Source: Phlegmacium glaucopus
Taxonomy: Eukaryota; Basidiomycota; Agaricomycetes; Agaricales; Cortinariaceae
DNA: 64,000 nucleotides
Reading direction: 5' to 3'
NCBI GenBank assembly: GCA_015039465.1
Contig: MU129988.1
Coordinates: 191,356 to 255,355 of the forward strand
Under the pieces are notes generated by a model that was given only the letters and a program-made list of their open reading frames with translations, searched no databases and was not told where the DNA came from. This document shows, one piece after another, positions 44,548-57,369 of this stretch (its first letter is position 1; each line of letters starts with the position of its first letter). A program made the position numbers and the translations under genes.

Positions 44548-47500
44548 CAGTGTTGTGCCGGTCAGTGACTAGTCGTGACAGTCAGGCAAGTCGTCTGACT
44601 GCAATCTTTGCGAGTCACTAGCATGTGACCGAGTAATATTTGTTGTAATAATTTCAAGCGAAATTCTTGTGTGACATTTGGATGTAAATTTGAGTTGCTT
44701 AGTATGTTTTGGGTGAAAGTACTTGGTACTTCCCGACCCAAGAAGCAGCCAACTCCATCAGCAAACCTGACCAGACGTTAGTTTGCAAAATATTGTCAAT
44801 ATAGCAAGAAACGCAGGAAAAGTTCCCGACCCACTATAACTATCTCATAGATGACATCGAAACAATGAATTGTTAATTTTTCGTAGGATTCTACCAAGAG
44901 ATTTTGAAACATTTAATACCTAGTTAACTTTTGGGACAATATATAGCCATACTAACTTCGACCAGCATTAAATAGTAAGTAAAGTTTTGCTGGCTGTCAT
45001 AAGTTCATCAAGCAACCAAAGGCCTAGAAAGCTATATAACCACACACACAACACACAGGAGCTTTGGGCACAAAGCAGATCAATTGAGCATAGTATCGGT
45101 TACATGGCATCTATCAAACAAGAAGCAAGGCAAACACGTTTCACGAAAACATGATACAGCAAGACAGGGCAAATAGAGCAAGTTCAATGGTAGGTGAGAA
45201 CATAATATAGCTGTGTCCCAATGAAACTGTGTTAGGACAGCAGAAAGCAGGCAAAAACCAGAGCAGCCACAGCGATAAGAATCAAAGCGATGAGAACCAA
45301 ATGCATGTTCATTAGTCATATCGCCTGCTGTGATTGCGGGACAGCGGAGACAGCGAAAGCGGAATTCAATGAGAGGAGCCTTGATCATGACGAGAAAACC
45401 TTTTGATCATGATGAGAGAAGCCTTGGTCGTGATGAGGGGAACCTTGAGCATGATGAGGAGAGTGGTGACTCGAGTCCTGCCTCACGTAGTGTCGAGATG
45501 TCGGCTCCTCGGGCAGCCGTCACAGCTGCATCAAGCTATAATCATAAATATATGCGCGCTGAAAATTGGTCTCTCGAGTAGAGAACAAAAAAATTTACCA
45601 GTTTCAAAAACCCCTCAAGCTCCTCTGGCTCTTTTTGGAAGTCCAAAAAGTCCTTGGAAATTTGAGAGAGGGCTTTACGAAGGGCGCCATAGACCTCGGG
45701 TTGCTTGCGGCTTTCATGAAGGAATCTAATATACAAATAATGTGCGGTACCACACACGAAGGATAAAATTTGATACACACCGTTCCTTGGTGATCTCCAA
45801 ACTCCTCGACCTCAAATGACATCGCAGCATCCAAAACAAGACTGTAGTTGACGAAAGCATCTTGGTTTCTGGTATAGAATCCAACAAATTTTTATAGGGA
45901 TCCATTGGGCAGTTCATATATAGTGGTAATAAGCAACAAGACTTGTTCTGAGTTAAACAGGTAGAAATCAAGCGCACCTTTTACGCTTCCGAGTGTGATT
46001 CCAGGCTGTCAATAAATCAGCTTTTTTGCTTTGGGTGGCCCTCTTCAGCCTGAGTCTTCATCGCCAGAGCGGCTGGACATGAGTTCAGAGTTCCAAGAGT
46101 GTTAGTCGATGTACAAGTGGTGGTAAAAGGAATCTGAGTTCAATCTGAGTTCAAATCAAGAATCACATGACCTTATCGCTCTCAAGCGCAGGTGAAGCCG
46201 GAACTTGTCAACCAATCCCGTTGATGACGACTCTCTGGAAGATGAAAACCATGGCGACAACTTGGAGGACTTGGCAGGGGATGCAGAAGAAGAGGACTAT
46301 GGGTATGTAATTGACTCAGAAGTAGAAGAGAGTGATGAAGAGGACTGGAGAGGACAAGGACCTTGGGGGTGAAGATGGGGAGGAACCATGGGAGATGGAT
46401 GATGTACAAGCAGAAGGCCTTGATGACCTGTAGATAAATAACAGCTGCTTTAATTCGCTACATAATGTTATGGAAACTTTGCCATGGTTTTCGTCAAGAC
46501 AGAATATCTTACAGTTAACATATTGTGTCTTAAATTTTGACAGCACTATAGATTTTCATGACAAAGTCTTCCTGCAGAAATTATAGCTCAAAGGATTTTC
46601 CTTCACTTTTCGACGTGTGGAATTACTTTCTCGATGCCATGATTTGCAATAGATATTGAATAAAAACTTTGAAAATGGATAATAAGTATTTTCCATTCTT
46701 GTATACCCTTAAAAAAGAACACACAGGTATATTATGACCTTAGAGATTTTGCCAGCAATCTATACCCACGACAATCTTTATTTTTGGAATACATTACAGG
46801 GAGAAGATTGTGGGAAAAATTATACACCGAAACGCAAAAGGATGATATGTCAGGTTTGCTGATGTCAAGGTTTCTGTAGGTGCAAGACACGCTGCGTGAC
46901 CCAGTTATTAGGAGTCTATGACGCGATGAGTGTGTCTCGTAACCCATAAATTAGGAGTAGTGTTTGTCTTATTACACGTAATGGTAGTCGGCCGTAGACC
47001 CTATGGTCGTATTTTCTGGACCTTTTGGCCTCCACGGTATGGATATGTACAGTATGCCATAAAATCCAGTTCAGCAGTCCAAGGCTGTATCGTGGCCATG
47101 GACTTACAATGGTATTTTGGACATCCCAAAGCCCTTCAACTTGAAGGTACACATGCTGTAACTGTACCATAACACCCATGTACTATAGCTACGGTTACGG
47201 TGCGCAGCCCTATCAGTTGCATGTTGCAAATTGTGATGTAGGCTCAACACCAGGCAATAACTGGCCTTATTACCTATCGGAATTTGTGATCACATAAAAA
47301 TTATTTGCCCATTTGATTACTCAATCTTCTATTGCTATCTCATAGGGACTGGAGGCAAGTCTAGTTGCAATGATGCAATACATGATGCAATTGTCATAGC
47401 AATGTATGAAAATGTGTTGCATGATGAAATGATGCGTGATGCAATTTTCAGCAACGACCGATAAAATGTTCATTGTGAAAAGATGTGTGATGCAATCTTC

Positions 47501-48120
47501 AGCAACGACCGATAAAATGTTCGTTGCGTGATGATGTATGATGCAGTTTTCAATGAAAACATGTGTCGTGATGCGTGATGCGTGATGCGTGATGCAATGA
47601 TGCAATTTTCACCAACGTATGATAAAACATTCGTTGTGTGAAGTGTGATGAAATGATGCACAATTTCTAGAGCTGATCAGGGAGGAGACAATCCCAAGTT
47701 AAGTAAGTCTACACTCTGTGATGCAAAAAGTAAAAATGAAACTCAAGAGCGAGTGAGGAATTGTCAAGAGTGAGAGTTAGCGACAGAAGAAGCCTCAGTT
47801 ACTCTTGTCACATTGATTGTTTGCTCAAAGATGGTATTCTAATCTATGATCATTCTTCACTATGATAGAGAATGTTAACAACCGTGACCCTACCACAGTC
47901 GCTGATGTAATACTATTAGACGTGTGGCAACCATTGGGTTGTAAGCGGCGATGCAACATCAATTATGTCACGAATATCGTCAATGATGTGATGTAAAAGA
48001 AGTGATTGATAAGCTGGTTTGGCAGTACCATGTGATGAGAAAAGTCATGGTCGTTTCACAGTCACTGACTAGTCATCATGACCTGACTTTCGACTTTCAG
48101 TCACCGACTGTCCAACACTG
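44548..48120. mobile_element. hAT-type element, 3,573 bp, 8-bp TSD
   Basis: Ends CAGTGTTG..CAACACTG, with the 8-bp TSD GACGGAAG on both sides (44540-44547 and 48121-48128). Subterminal GTCAGTGACTAGTC words appear at both ends. CAGTG-type ends and 8-bp TSDs are typical of hAT. No intact transposase is present. Inside are a minus-strand frame (about 45960-45560) with QDAFVNYSLVLDAAMSFEVE and RKQPEVYGALRKALSQISKD, an acidic plus-strand frame (46200-46437) ending VQAEGLDDL, and a minisatellite at 47361-47665. These look like captured or decayed sequence; I do not recognise them. Confidence 0.85.
47361..47665. repeat. Minisatellite inside the hAT element
   Basis: Imperfect tandem units of roughly 50 bases with TTCAGCAACGACCGATAAAA and GTGATGCAAT words. 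It also has a short GTGATGCGTGATGC run at 47568-47592. Confidence 0.8.
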
Positions 48121-48445
48121 GACGGAAGACCTGCAACCTCTGTCTGTTGAGTGATGGTGGGACTGGCAGTTGATTTGTTGGGATGGACCTGATTCCAGGG
48201 GGGAGAGACATGCACACAGGTACATCATTTTCCTGTCGATTCTTTTGATTCTTGGCTCTGAACTCACCTCTTGAGGAGTGCTATCGTCTCCTGGTGCAGC
48301 GACGCCTGCAAACACTGCGGTTATCAGGCAATTTTTGAGTTTATGCAGGTGATAGATTATGGGATTAATTATGGTAAAGTGTAGCATTATTATACATTAG
48401 GAATGGATTAAGGATGGATTTGACTGTGGATTTAGCCTACCCTTA

Positions 48446-50878
48446 CTATGGATTTGATGTTGGAGTTGGCCCCCTCCATATCTGAGTCTGAATCTGGTTG
48501 GACTTGCCTATCATGTTCTTCAGGTCTGCCGTTTTTGCTTGTCCTGCACCTACCATTCTGCTTCCGAATAGCCTCACCTCAATAAGAGCTTTTATTCCTT
48601 TGTTTGCTTCTGGATATTTCTTGAAAAATGCATCATCATCACGGTCCAAGCTAATACCACAACCATCAGTAAGCATTGATTTTGGGAATGACTTTTTACA
48701 AAGCTCACTCTTGATATTCTTGCCAGATCAGCTCTCATAGCCCCTGCTTTGTCCCAGTAACACTTCACATCACACCCTTGTACCACATTTCCAGCCAGTC
48801 CTTCAATGCGAGCATGCCTAGTGATGGGCAGGGGTAACCCCGGGGTGGAATTAGGCTGACCCTTACCCTTGGGTGAGGGTAAGGGTTTTGGAGGGTAAGG
48901 GTAAGGGTTTCTGAGGGGTTGGAGGGTAAGAAACCCTAGCAGGGTTTAGTGCAAGGGTTTGGTCCAAATCTTTCCTCAAGCTTTATAATCCCAAGAAACC
49001 TTCAAAGTAGCTATTATTTAAAATATGTTCAGGGTGTTAAAGATGTTTATCAATAGATTTTCAATGAAATAGAGAGGGTTTGACTAGTATTTTAGGCTAC
49101 TGATTGTTGTGAAAGCAGTAAGGCCTCTTTGTATTTTCTTTTTCTCTGATTTAATGTCATTTTTATAGATACACAACAGTTAGATCATTCTGATATCAGA
49201 GAAATAAAAATTCTTAAAAAACCCCTGACCCTCCAGAAGGGTAAGGGTTTGTCAAGGGTCAAAAAATCTGTACCCTGACCCTGACCCTCCTTACCCTTAC
49301 CCTTGTACCCCAGGGGTTTCCCAAACCCCTGCCCATCACTACGAGGAATGGGGTGAAGTGCATCGCTGTGACCACTTTCATAGCTTTGAAGTGAATTAAC
49401 AAGGTATTTAATCAGTGTGTCCACCTTTATTGACAGTCCATAAATATTGATATCAATTGAAACTGACTACATTACTCACATTTTCACCCACAGCCCATCC
49501 ACCCCACCAATGGATTACACTTAAGGACCACCTCTTCCCTATTGGTGCATACCATGAAACGGTACTGAGCACCACCTCATCAAAAGCAATGTGTTGTGTA
49601 TGTTTTGGTAAGACCAGCCTTTTGTGAGAAGTTGGAAAGGTGACCTTGGATGGTGTCATTATGAAACAGGCTGCTTGGAATGAATCAAGCCATTTGGTGT
49701 GATGTGTGGAAAGATGTAGTCATCACTTTCAAGCAGCTGACTAAGGCAAAACTGCATGTATGTTAACCACCATAACAAATGAGTGTACATGTCAATCTCG
49801 GGGATATCTTGCTGATAGATTTGATATGTATTTCCTCTCAGAAATTGTTGATTAATGAAATGGGCAGTTAAGTTAAAAATTACAGGGAACAGGAACCTGA
49901 TCGAGGGCCCTCATACCCAGCAGCCTTTTTGCCATCCCTTTTGCTCCTCCAGCTTTACAGTGCAAAAAGGAATGAAGTGCAGGGCCATTCCTCGAGAATG
50001 AAAGGTAATGTCGCTCATCTGAATTGAAGCCGTCTCAAAATTTCTAATTAGCTTCCAGTCAGATTAGGAAATGTTGTCAAATTAGTCATAGAATCACCTC
50101 GTAAACAGGTTAAATCCCATAGTGCAAAATGCCTGCATAAACACATGTTTGAGTGCTAATTTATAATGCTCCAAATTGGTGATTCAGTGATTGCAGTTCT
50201 CAAACACTTCATTCAGGCACATTCTCTCTGACCATTGCATCATCTTCTCCATGTCCTCAATTGACATTGCTTCAGCATGGTTCCATGTGGCTGCTGCACC
50301 TTTTGTCAGTGCCTTTGTCTTGATTGCTTTCATAACTGCTTGTATAACTGGTGCCCTTGCAGGACATCCTCGGATGAGCCCTGTTTGCTCATCAAATAAG
50401 TATGGCCCTGCATAAACTTGGTTATCCCTGGTTCAACATTAATGAGTTACTGCAATCAGATGTAGAATGGTGCTGACATGTTATCGCAGTACTGTGCAAA
50501 TGCACTGTGAATTCCTTCTGCAGAGCTCTTGGAGAGCTTGTCCTTGAAGCACTTTTGGACCAAAAAGAGCTCTAGGGCCATTGCTGAGTATCAGTTGGGT
50601 GGGTTTTTGAATGCAACTGCAAGCTCCTTTGTTGGGATTCCCATGGCACATACTTCAATACCCTCACTCTGTTGCTGCTCGATGATGTCAATCAGAAAAT
50701 TCTTGCCCTGAGCAAGGTGTCCCTGGTAAGCTTTCTTGGTTTTCTCTGCCTTTCCAAATTTGTCAAGATTTTTGTCTCCAGTTTCTCGTAGAGTCTCAAG
50801 ATGGATGCCTGGTGTCTTTCCTCTCTTTTCTGAAGGGTTGTTTTTGGGAGACTGGGGTAATCTTTTTTGTAAAGTCAT
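48446..50878 (-). pseudogene. Crypton-like tyrosine recombinase, dead copy
   Basis: The minus-strand frame starts at 50878 (MTLQKRLPQSPKNNPSEK). It shows KAYQGHLAQGKNFLIDIIEQ, LFLVQKCFKDKLSKSSAEG and IHSAFAQYCDNM (core-binding part), GPYLFDEQTGLIRGCPARAP, ATWNHAEAMSIEDMEKMMQW, ALHFIPFCTVKLEEQKGWQK and IDMYTHLLWWLTYMQFCLSQ. The C-terminal catalytic block has THCF, then two TGA codons, then GGAQYRF. Fungal Cryptons move by such recombinases. Many stops and shifts occur (for example after KNPPN near 50590, near 50170 and 50100, and the TGA pair near 49585). A hAT-like MITE (48819-49341) splits the 3' part, which continues to a stop at 48446. The family call is by remembered similarity. Confidence 0.65.
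48819..49341. mobile_element. hAT-like MITE with GGGTAA-rich ends, copy 3
   Basis: Starts TAGTGATGGGCAGGGGT and ends CTGCCCATCACTA. Same family as 25577-26122 but inverted, sharing both the GGGTAA-rich ends and the AT-rich middle. It interrupts the Crypton-like frame. Unlike the other two copies, no 8-bp TSD is visible (left flank AGCATGCC, right flank CGAGGAAT). Confidence 0.85.
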
Positions 50879-52240
50879 GTTATCAGCAGGTCTATAGAGG
50901 ATTGGGTTGGAGAGTTCATGCCAGCAACAAAGGATTTTTGATGCCTTAGCCTAATGTTTCAGTTATTTGATTGGTAGATTTGGTACTGGTGAGAATTTCT
51001 ATTTTTAGGTTTTTGATGTGTCAATGTGTCACATACCTATGCAGTCTGGACTAGCTGCAGGGCTACATCCTCAGCACCTTTCACCACTAGCTAAATTTCT
51101 GCTATATGGTTATAAGATACATTTTTACAGTGTACAGTGTTCAAATCAAAAGCTAATAGCTGAGTGGAATAGGTGCTTCCCTGCTGTTTCTGAAAGGAAA
51201 ACCTTTAAAAAAACATAAGATTTATCTTTGGGAAACACATGAGAAACACCTGATGTATTTTTAGAATTTTTCCTTCAGAAATACTTTTTGTGTTTTTATG
51301 AGAAATTTTATTTGGAAATGACAAAACATGTCTAAAAATAAGTTTTTCTAAGGGAAACACCACCCAGTGCCAGCAGTGGTAAGTGTTCTCCTATGTACTT
51401 CAAGATTCAATCATGCTATTTAATTCATCCAAATGTCCAGAAGATATCATATCCCCCAAAAATGCTGTGTCAACATCATTATACACAGTGATAAACTGCG
51501 ATGCCTTTAAACATGTTCTGTCTATGATGTTGATCTCTGAAGTCACCTCACATGACACTATAAATTCACCTACCCAGAATTATTCACTGCCCTGATGAAA
51601 TGTGGACTTTGTTATAAGCCCCTCTCACATTTTGAGAGGTGGCTTAGTTGAGCCTAAGCCACAGTTCATAATCCATGATTCTGCCATTCCATGAGTCATT
51701 TGAAAGGACCCTTTGTCACACTGGGGCAAAATAAACAATAGCACATCAAAATGATCCAGCAATTGTTTATGTCAAGCACTGTAGTGGGAATGACCAACTC
51801 CTGTATGACATAACCATGCAAAATATTATTAAGTAGATCATGGCCTGAATATTTATTGTGCCTTTAGATATTCATTTTTCATTTTCAATTGAATGTTAGA
51901 GTTCAAAGGAAGTGTTGGGATTCTGGAGCTTGTGAGCATGTGCAATGTGCTGAGCTTTCCATTTTAAGTGCTGTCATTGTTTCATTGTAGTTTACCCCAT
52001 TTGATCTTACTGAGTATGTAATTATTATTGCACTTACCTATCTGGTTCTCTTATGAGCCTGCTAAGGTCAAATAATATGTGTTGGTGGCTAGTATTTTGA
52101 TTTTTACAGGAAGACTATGTTCTGTCTCTTGATTTTCTGCTAAAAATATGGAATTTAATTTTTTGTTCCAAAGCATAGTGCAATTGAAAGGAAGTAAAGT
52201 ATGAGTACAAACCACTTTATACTTTGATGATTGGGCCACT
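50879..52240. other. AT-rich region without genes between the Crypton and NLR remnants
   Basis: No coding signature or clear repeat. It may include the 5' end of the Crypton-like element and the 3' flank of the NLR gene. Confidence 0.4.
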
Positions 52241-52767
52241 TCAGTCTCTTCCTATTCTCTTCTTTATATTCATGAGTTCAAGCTGCTCTGCCTCAATCTG
52301 CCTTCCCTGACCACTGTATGTGTCTCCTAGATTTGCTATACTGTTGAGGGTGTCTGGATGTTCTGCACCAAGCAATCTCTTCCTCATGTCCATAACTTGA
52401 ACTTCCAGCTGCTCTGCCTCATTACACTTTCCCTGATCACTGTATGTGCTTGCTACATTTGCTCTACTGGTGAGGGTGTTTGGATGTTCTGCACCAAGCA
52501 ACTTCTTGCTCATGTCCATAACTTGAACTTGCAGTTGTTCTGCCCCATTCCACCTTTCCTGATCCCTGTATGTATTGCTATATTTTCCATACTTTTGGGG
52601 TGTTTGGGTGCTCTGCACCAAGCAGCTTCTTTCTCACATCCATAACTTGAATGCCCAGCTGCTCTGCCTCATTCCACCCTTCCCTAATCACTGTATGTGT
52701 TAGCTAGATTTGCCATACTGGTGAGGGTGTTTGGATGTTCTGCACCAAGCAGCTTCTTGCTCATGTC
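52241..52767 (-). pseudogene. Detached 3' end of the NLR TPR array
   Basis: Continues the TPR repeats of the gene at 53870-57369 beyond the inserted element (KKLLGAEHPNTLTSMANLA, then RKRLLGAEHPDTLNSIANLG). A stop in place of Gln and a shift lie near 52685, with another shift near 52590. The final frame ends at 52241. About four degenerate repeats remain. Confidence 0.85.
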
Positions 52768-53915
52768 TAGGGTTGCTGATGTCCAGTTCAGAACCAAAGT
52801 TCAAACTGGACCTTTGAGAACTGGACCAAAAGTTCAGTTCAAAGTTCGGAATTTGGCTGAACTGAACTTCAAGTCCAGTTTGAGGTTCAGCAGGATTAGG
52901 CAGGTTCAAACCAAGTTTGAACCGATAACAGATTTTCTTGTGATTTCTGAGTCTTTTTGAACAAATTTGACTCAGAAGAGTCAGAACCATTCATTGTCTG
53001 TAGGCACCAGGATATATTTAGCATGTTTATCTAACACATTTTGGTGATCTTATCAATTGATCAAACATAAATAGTTGTGCTAGATGTCTGATTGTAGCTG
53101 TAAAACATCAGATAATTTAATAAAACAGGCAAAATGATGAATTTATAAAAGTGAAGATTTAACTTAATGTAGATAAATTTAGTGCTTGGAAGTCCGGTTA
53201 ATTAACCGGAAAATAACCAAGACTGGACCGGACCTAACCGCAAAAAGACCAGACCGCAGTTAGTGGTTAGTTGATTCTGAAAATAAAATAACCGGTTATT
53301 TTGCGGTTAGCTAACCGTTAAAAAACCGGTTATAACCGGTTATAAACGACCCTATTATACCCCTTTAAAACACACCCAAAAACGTGAGAAACGCTAAAAA
53401 TCTGACTGAGTTATGGTCAAATCTTTAAAATATTGGCCAAAAGTAGACTTTCAAGAATATTATCATAGCTTTGTCAATTCTTCATCAAATTTAGCGTTCT
53501 TGGGCTCATTTTAAAGCTACGATGCGTGAAAATAATTTTTATTGAGAGAAATATGTACGGTCTTGCCCGGTTATAACCGGTTTTTCATTTTTTCGGTCCT
53601 AACTGGTTAGTAACTGCAACTAACTGGTTTTGGTCAGTTATTTTCGGTCCGGTTAGGTTATTTTGGGTTTGGGAACGAAGCCTAACCGGTCTCGGTCTCG
53701 GTTAGAGCCCCTGGGCACCAAATAACTGGACCTAACCGGACTTTCAAGCACTAGATAAATTAATGGTGGGAAAAAATACAGGTCCAAACCTAAACTGGAC
53801 CTGAACCAAAGTTCAGTTCAAAGTTCAGCCAAGTGGCTGAACCGGACCAAAGGTTCAGTTCTCAGTTCATCAAAAAAGGCGCCGAACTGGACTGAACTGG
53901 ACTTCGGCATCCCTA
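52768..53915. mobile_element. hAT-like element inserted in the NLR TPR repeats (outer)
   Basis: Ends TAGGGTTGCTGATGTCCAG and, inverted, TAGGGATGCCGAAGTCCAG, with the 8-bp TSD CTCATGTC (52760-52767 and 53916-53923). The body is full of AGTTCAGTTCAAAGTTC and GTCCAGTTC words and has no transposase. A second element (53180-53753) is nested inside it. Confidence 0.9.
53180..53753. mobile_element. hAT-like element nested in the previous one (inner)
   Basis: Ends TAGTGCTTGGAAGTCCGGTT and, inverted, TAGTGCTTGAAAGTCCGGTT, with the 8-bp TSD GATAAATT (53172-53179 and 53754-53761). Subterminal AACCGGTTAT palindromes are dense at both ends. Non-autonomous. Confidence 0.9.
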
Positions 53916-56900
53916 CTCATGTCCATAACTTGAGCTTGCAGCTGTTCTTCCCCACCCCACCCTCCCTGATCCCTGTATATGTTTGCTAGATTTGCCATAC
54001 TCTTGAGGGTGATTGGATGTTCTGCACCAAGCTGTTTCTTGCTCACATCCATGACTTGAATCTGCAGCTGCTCTGCCTCATTCCATCTTCCCTGATCCCT
54101 GTATGTGCTGGCTAAATTAGCCATACTGATAAGGGTGTCTGGATGTTTTGCACCAAGCAGCTTCTTCCTCATGTCCATAACTTGAACCTTCAGCTGCTCT
54201 GCCTCCTTACACCTTCCCTGATCCCTGTATGTGCTTGCTAGATTTGCTACACTGGTGAGAGTGTCTGGATGTTCTGCACCAAGCACCTTCTTGCTCATGT
54301 CCATAACTTGAACCTGCAGTTGCTCTGCCTCATTCCACCTTCCCTGATCCCTGTATGTGCTTGCTAGATTTGCCATACTGGTGAGGGTATCTGGATGTTC
54401 TGCACCAAGCAGCTTCTTCCTCATGTCCATAACTTGAACCTCCAGCTGCTCTGCCTCATTCCACCTTCCCTGATTACTGTATGTACTAGCTAGATTTGCT
54501 ATACTGGTGAGGGTGTCTGGATGTTCTGCACCAAGCAGCTTCTTGCTCATGTCCATAACTTGAACCTGTTCTGCCTCATTCCACCTTCCCTGATCCCTGT
54601 ATGTGCTTGCTACATTTGCTATACTGGTGAGGGTGTCTGGATGTTCTGCACCAAGCAGCTTCTTCCTCATGTCCATAACTTGAACCTCCAGCTGTTCTGC
54701 CTCATTCCACCTTCCCTGATCACTGTATGTACTAGATAGATTTGCTATACTGGTGAGAGTGTCTGGATGTTCTACACCAAGCAGCTTCTTGCTCATGTCC
54801 ATAACTTGAACCTCCAACTGCTCTGCCTCATTCCACCTTCCCTGATCACTGTATGTGCTAGCTAGATTTGCCATACTGGTGAGGGTGTCTGGATGTTCTG
54901 GACCAAGCAGCTTCTTGCTCATGTCCATAACTTGAACTTCCAGCTGCTCTGCCTCATTCCACCTTCCCTGATCATTGTATGTGCTAGCTAGATTTGCTAT
55001 ACTGGTGAGGGTGTCTGGATGTCCTGCACCAAACAGCTTCTTGCTCATGTCCATAACTTGAACCTGAAGCTGCTCTGCCTCATTCCACCTTCCCTGATCA
55101 CTGTACATGTTTGCTAGAGTAGCCATACTGTTGAGGGTGTCTGGATGTTCTGCACCAAGCAGTGTCTTCCTCATGTTCATAACTTCAACTCTCAGCTGCT
55201 CTGCATTGCCCCAATCTCCACTCTCCCTCATTACTAGTGCAAAATGGGTCCATTTATCATCATAGTACTGCTTCTTAAGTCCTATCTGCCTTCCATGTAA
55301 CTCATTTGCCTTGATATGTGGAAACACTAACCGTCGCAGTGCATAATCATGACTTTCAAATCTCCATGGAATTGCACAGGACAATATTATACTTCCCATC
55401 TCACACATTCTTTGCTGCTCATATTTTGACATCCTCTCCTGGCTCCAGTAGTGAACCAGAGGATGAACAAACAGCATTTTAGATGATTGCCCTCTTTTCA
55501 TCAAGGAGAAAGAGAGAAGGACACTGATCCCTTGTCCAAAAATAAATTCATCCCAGTGACCATCATTGTCCAACCCAAGCAGAGTATGATCCAGTAAAGT
55601 GACTGCCTGAGGCAACATTTCAGCTATGTCACTATCAACAACATAGTTTATGGCCTCCTCAGCAGCAGATTGGAATATATCTTTAGAAATATTGCTATGA
55701 TGATAGAAAGCACATATCTGAAGAATTAGGATTGCAGCCTGGGCTGCTTGTGCATCTCCAACAGTGGAATGTCCACCAGCCCTCCTTTCAATTTCTTTAA
55801 AGGAAAGATCCCAAGTCCCATACACTGTTTTATCATACTTTGATGCTCCAGTGAATGTAGCATCTGACATAAGAGCCTTACGATGCAATGAGAATTGCCT
55901 CAGATATTGATCAATATCACATTTCCCAGCCTCAATATAGGCCCCAGCATGATCAATAGCAAGAGGAATGCAGCCAAGTTCAGTCACAATCTTTTTGGCA
56001 GCTTCTACATGCTCAGCTGATGGATCCAAACAGCTGGCTTTAAGAAGTAGAGCTATAGCATCTGGCTCCTTCATTTCATGGATCTCAATTTTATTCTCAA
56101 ATGATACAATCCTTCCCATGGATCTGTTTCTGCTGGTAATCAGAATATTACCTCTGTTACCTGGAGGCATGAACTTGACCACCACCTCTGGAGAAGGATT
56201 GTCAGCATTATCAAACACAATCAACCATTCTTCTTTGAGAGAAGATATCCACTGGAGGACAGACTCAACTGAGCCATCCACACCAAAACCTTGTGCAGTA
56301 GGAAGGTTAGATATGCCCTTGAGAGACATTTTCATGCTCTCTTGAGAGGAGGCATCAACCCAGAAGACATGTGAAAAACTATCAAGAAATGAATATGGTG
56401 TTAATAGCAGAGTAAGAACCTTACTTATCAGACATTTCTTCTATGAACTTGAGACAAATCTGGGTCTTCCCAATCCCCCCTAATCCCCAGAGGAGACAAG
56501 AGCACCTTGATACCAGTCTACTAGTAGCACAATGAACAAAAATCTTCCCAAGTATATCAAGTACATCCTGCTGTCCAGTAAAAATTGGACTGGAGTTGGG
56601 TTTATGAGTTACAGGGATATTCATCTGCTCTTCACTAGTATTGGCAGAGAGCATATTGACATTATTGTTCTGTATGTACAATTGTCAATTAGTCTTAGAT
56701 CATGTACATAACTTATGAAAAAGACTTACAAAAGTGCCACCAGTGATCAGGACACTCTGGGTAGTTGAAAAGAGACCCGAGACAGATTGTTGAGCCTGCT
56801 GATCATAAGCGAAAGCCGAGAACACATGGTCTAAGCACTCACCAAAGGACTTTGTTCTGATTCCGCGGATCTCAAGTTCGAAGTGGAGACTTGGAGTTCA

Positions 56901-57369
56901 TGGGTAGTCTGATCAACGACGCTGATTGAGTAATCACGGATGAGATGGGCTAAGTTGAACGCTCACATAAACGCCAGTGTCTGGAACGCTTACAGGAGCA
57001 AGATCATTGATCGCCAGAGCAGAAACCGAAGTAGAGACTCGGAGGTCATGGGCAGTCTGATGGATGACGATGGTTAGGTACTTGAAGATACGATGGGTCA
57101 GGGTGAAGTTGAACACTCACGGTAGCGCCGGCGGCGACTTGAACAACTTGTGCGCTTGGAGTCGCAGCACTAGCGGGAATGAGTGGTCCGGGCGTGGGAT
57201 CAGCGGCGCTTGTTATGATTGTTGATGTCGAAGTTGGTGGTTCAGGGCTTGAATCCAGAGCATCATTGATGGTCAGAGATGAATATTTTTGCTTCTTGGA
57301 CTTGAAAAGTTTCTCAAAACTGCCGCGTCGCTTCATATCATTGAACAGTGAGTTGTGGTGAGCGATCAA
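53870..57369 (-). CDS. NB-ARC/TPR NLR-type protein, C-terminus replaced by transposon sequence
   Basis: Proposed exons are 57369-57121, 57056-56994, one uncertain exon near 56910-56840, 56798-56730, 56669-56425 and 56378-53870. The N-terminal region is Pro/Ser-rich; a QSVLITGGTF segment precedes the NB-ARC domain, which has Walker A WGLGGIGKTQ, kinase-2 EEWLIVFDNADN and sensor GNILITSRN, with LGCIPLAIDHAGA (GLPL-like) further on. A linker with a winged-helix-like region leads to ten kinesin-light-chain-type TPRs of 42 residues (LLGAEHPDTLTSMANLASTY style). Fungal NLRs of this kind are linked to non-self recognition and cell death. The frame runs into a hAT element after MDMS and ends 14 residues later at 53870. 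Alternative N-terminal exons are possible. Either a shortened live receptor or a recent pseudogene. Confidence 0.75.
53924..55185 (-). repeat. Homogeneous array of ten 126-bp TPR-coding repeats
   Basis: Each unit codes one 42-residue TPR and differs from its neighbours by only a few bases. One unit boundary has lost six bases in frame (EAEQVQV instead of EAEQLQVQV, near 54565). Such likeness points to recent expansion or gene conversion. Confidence 0.9.
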
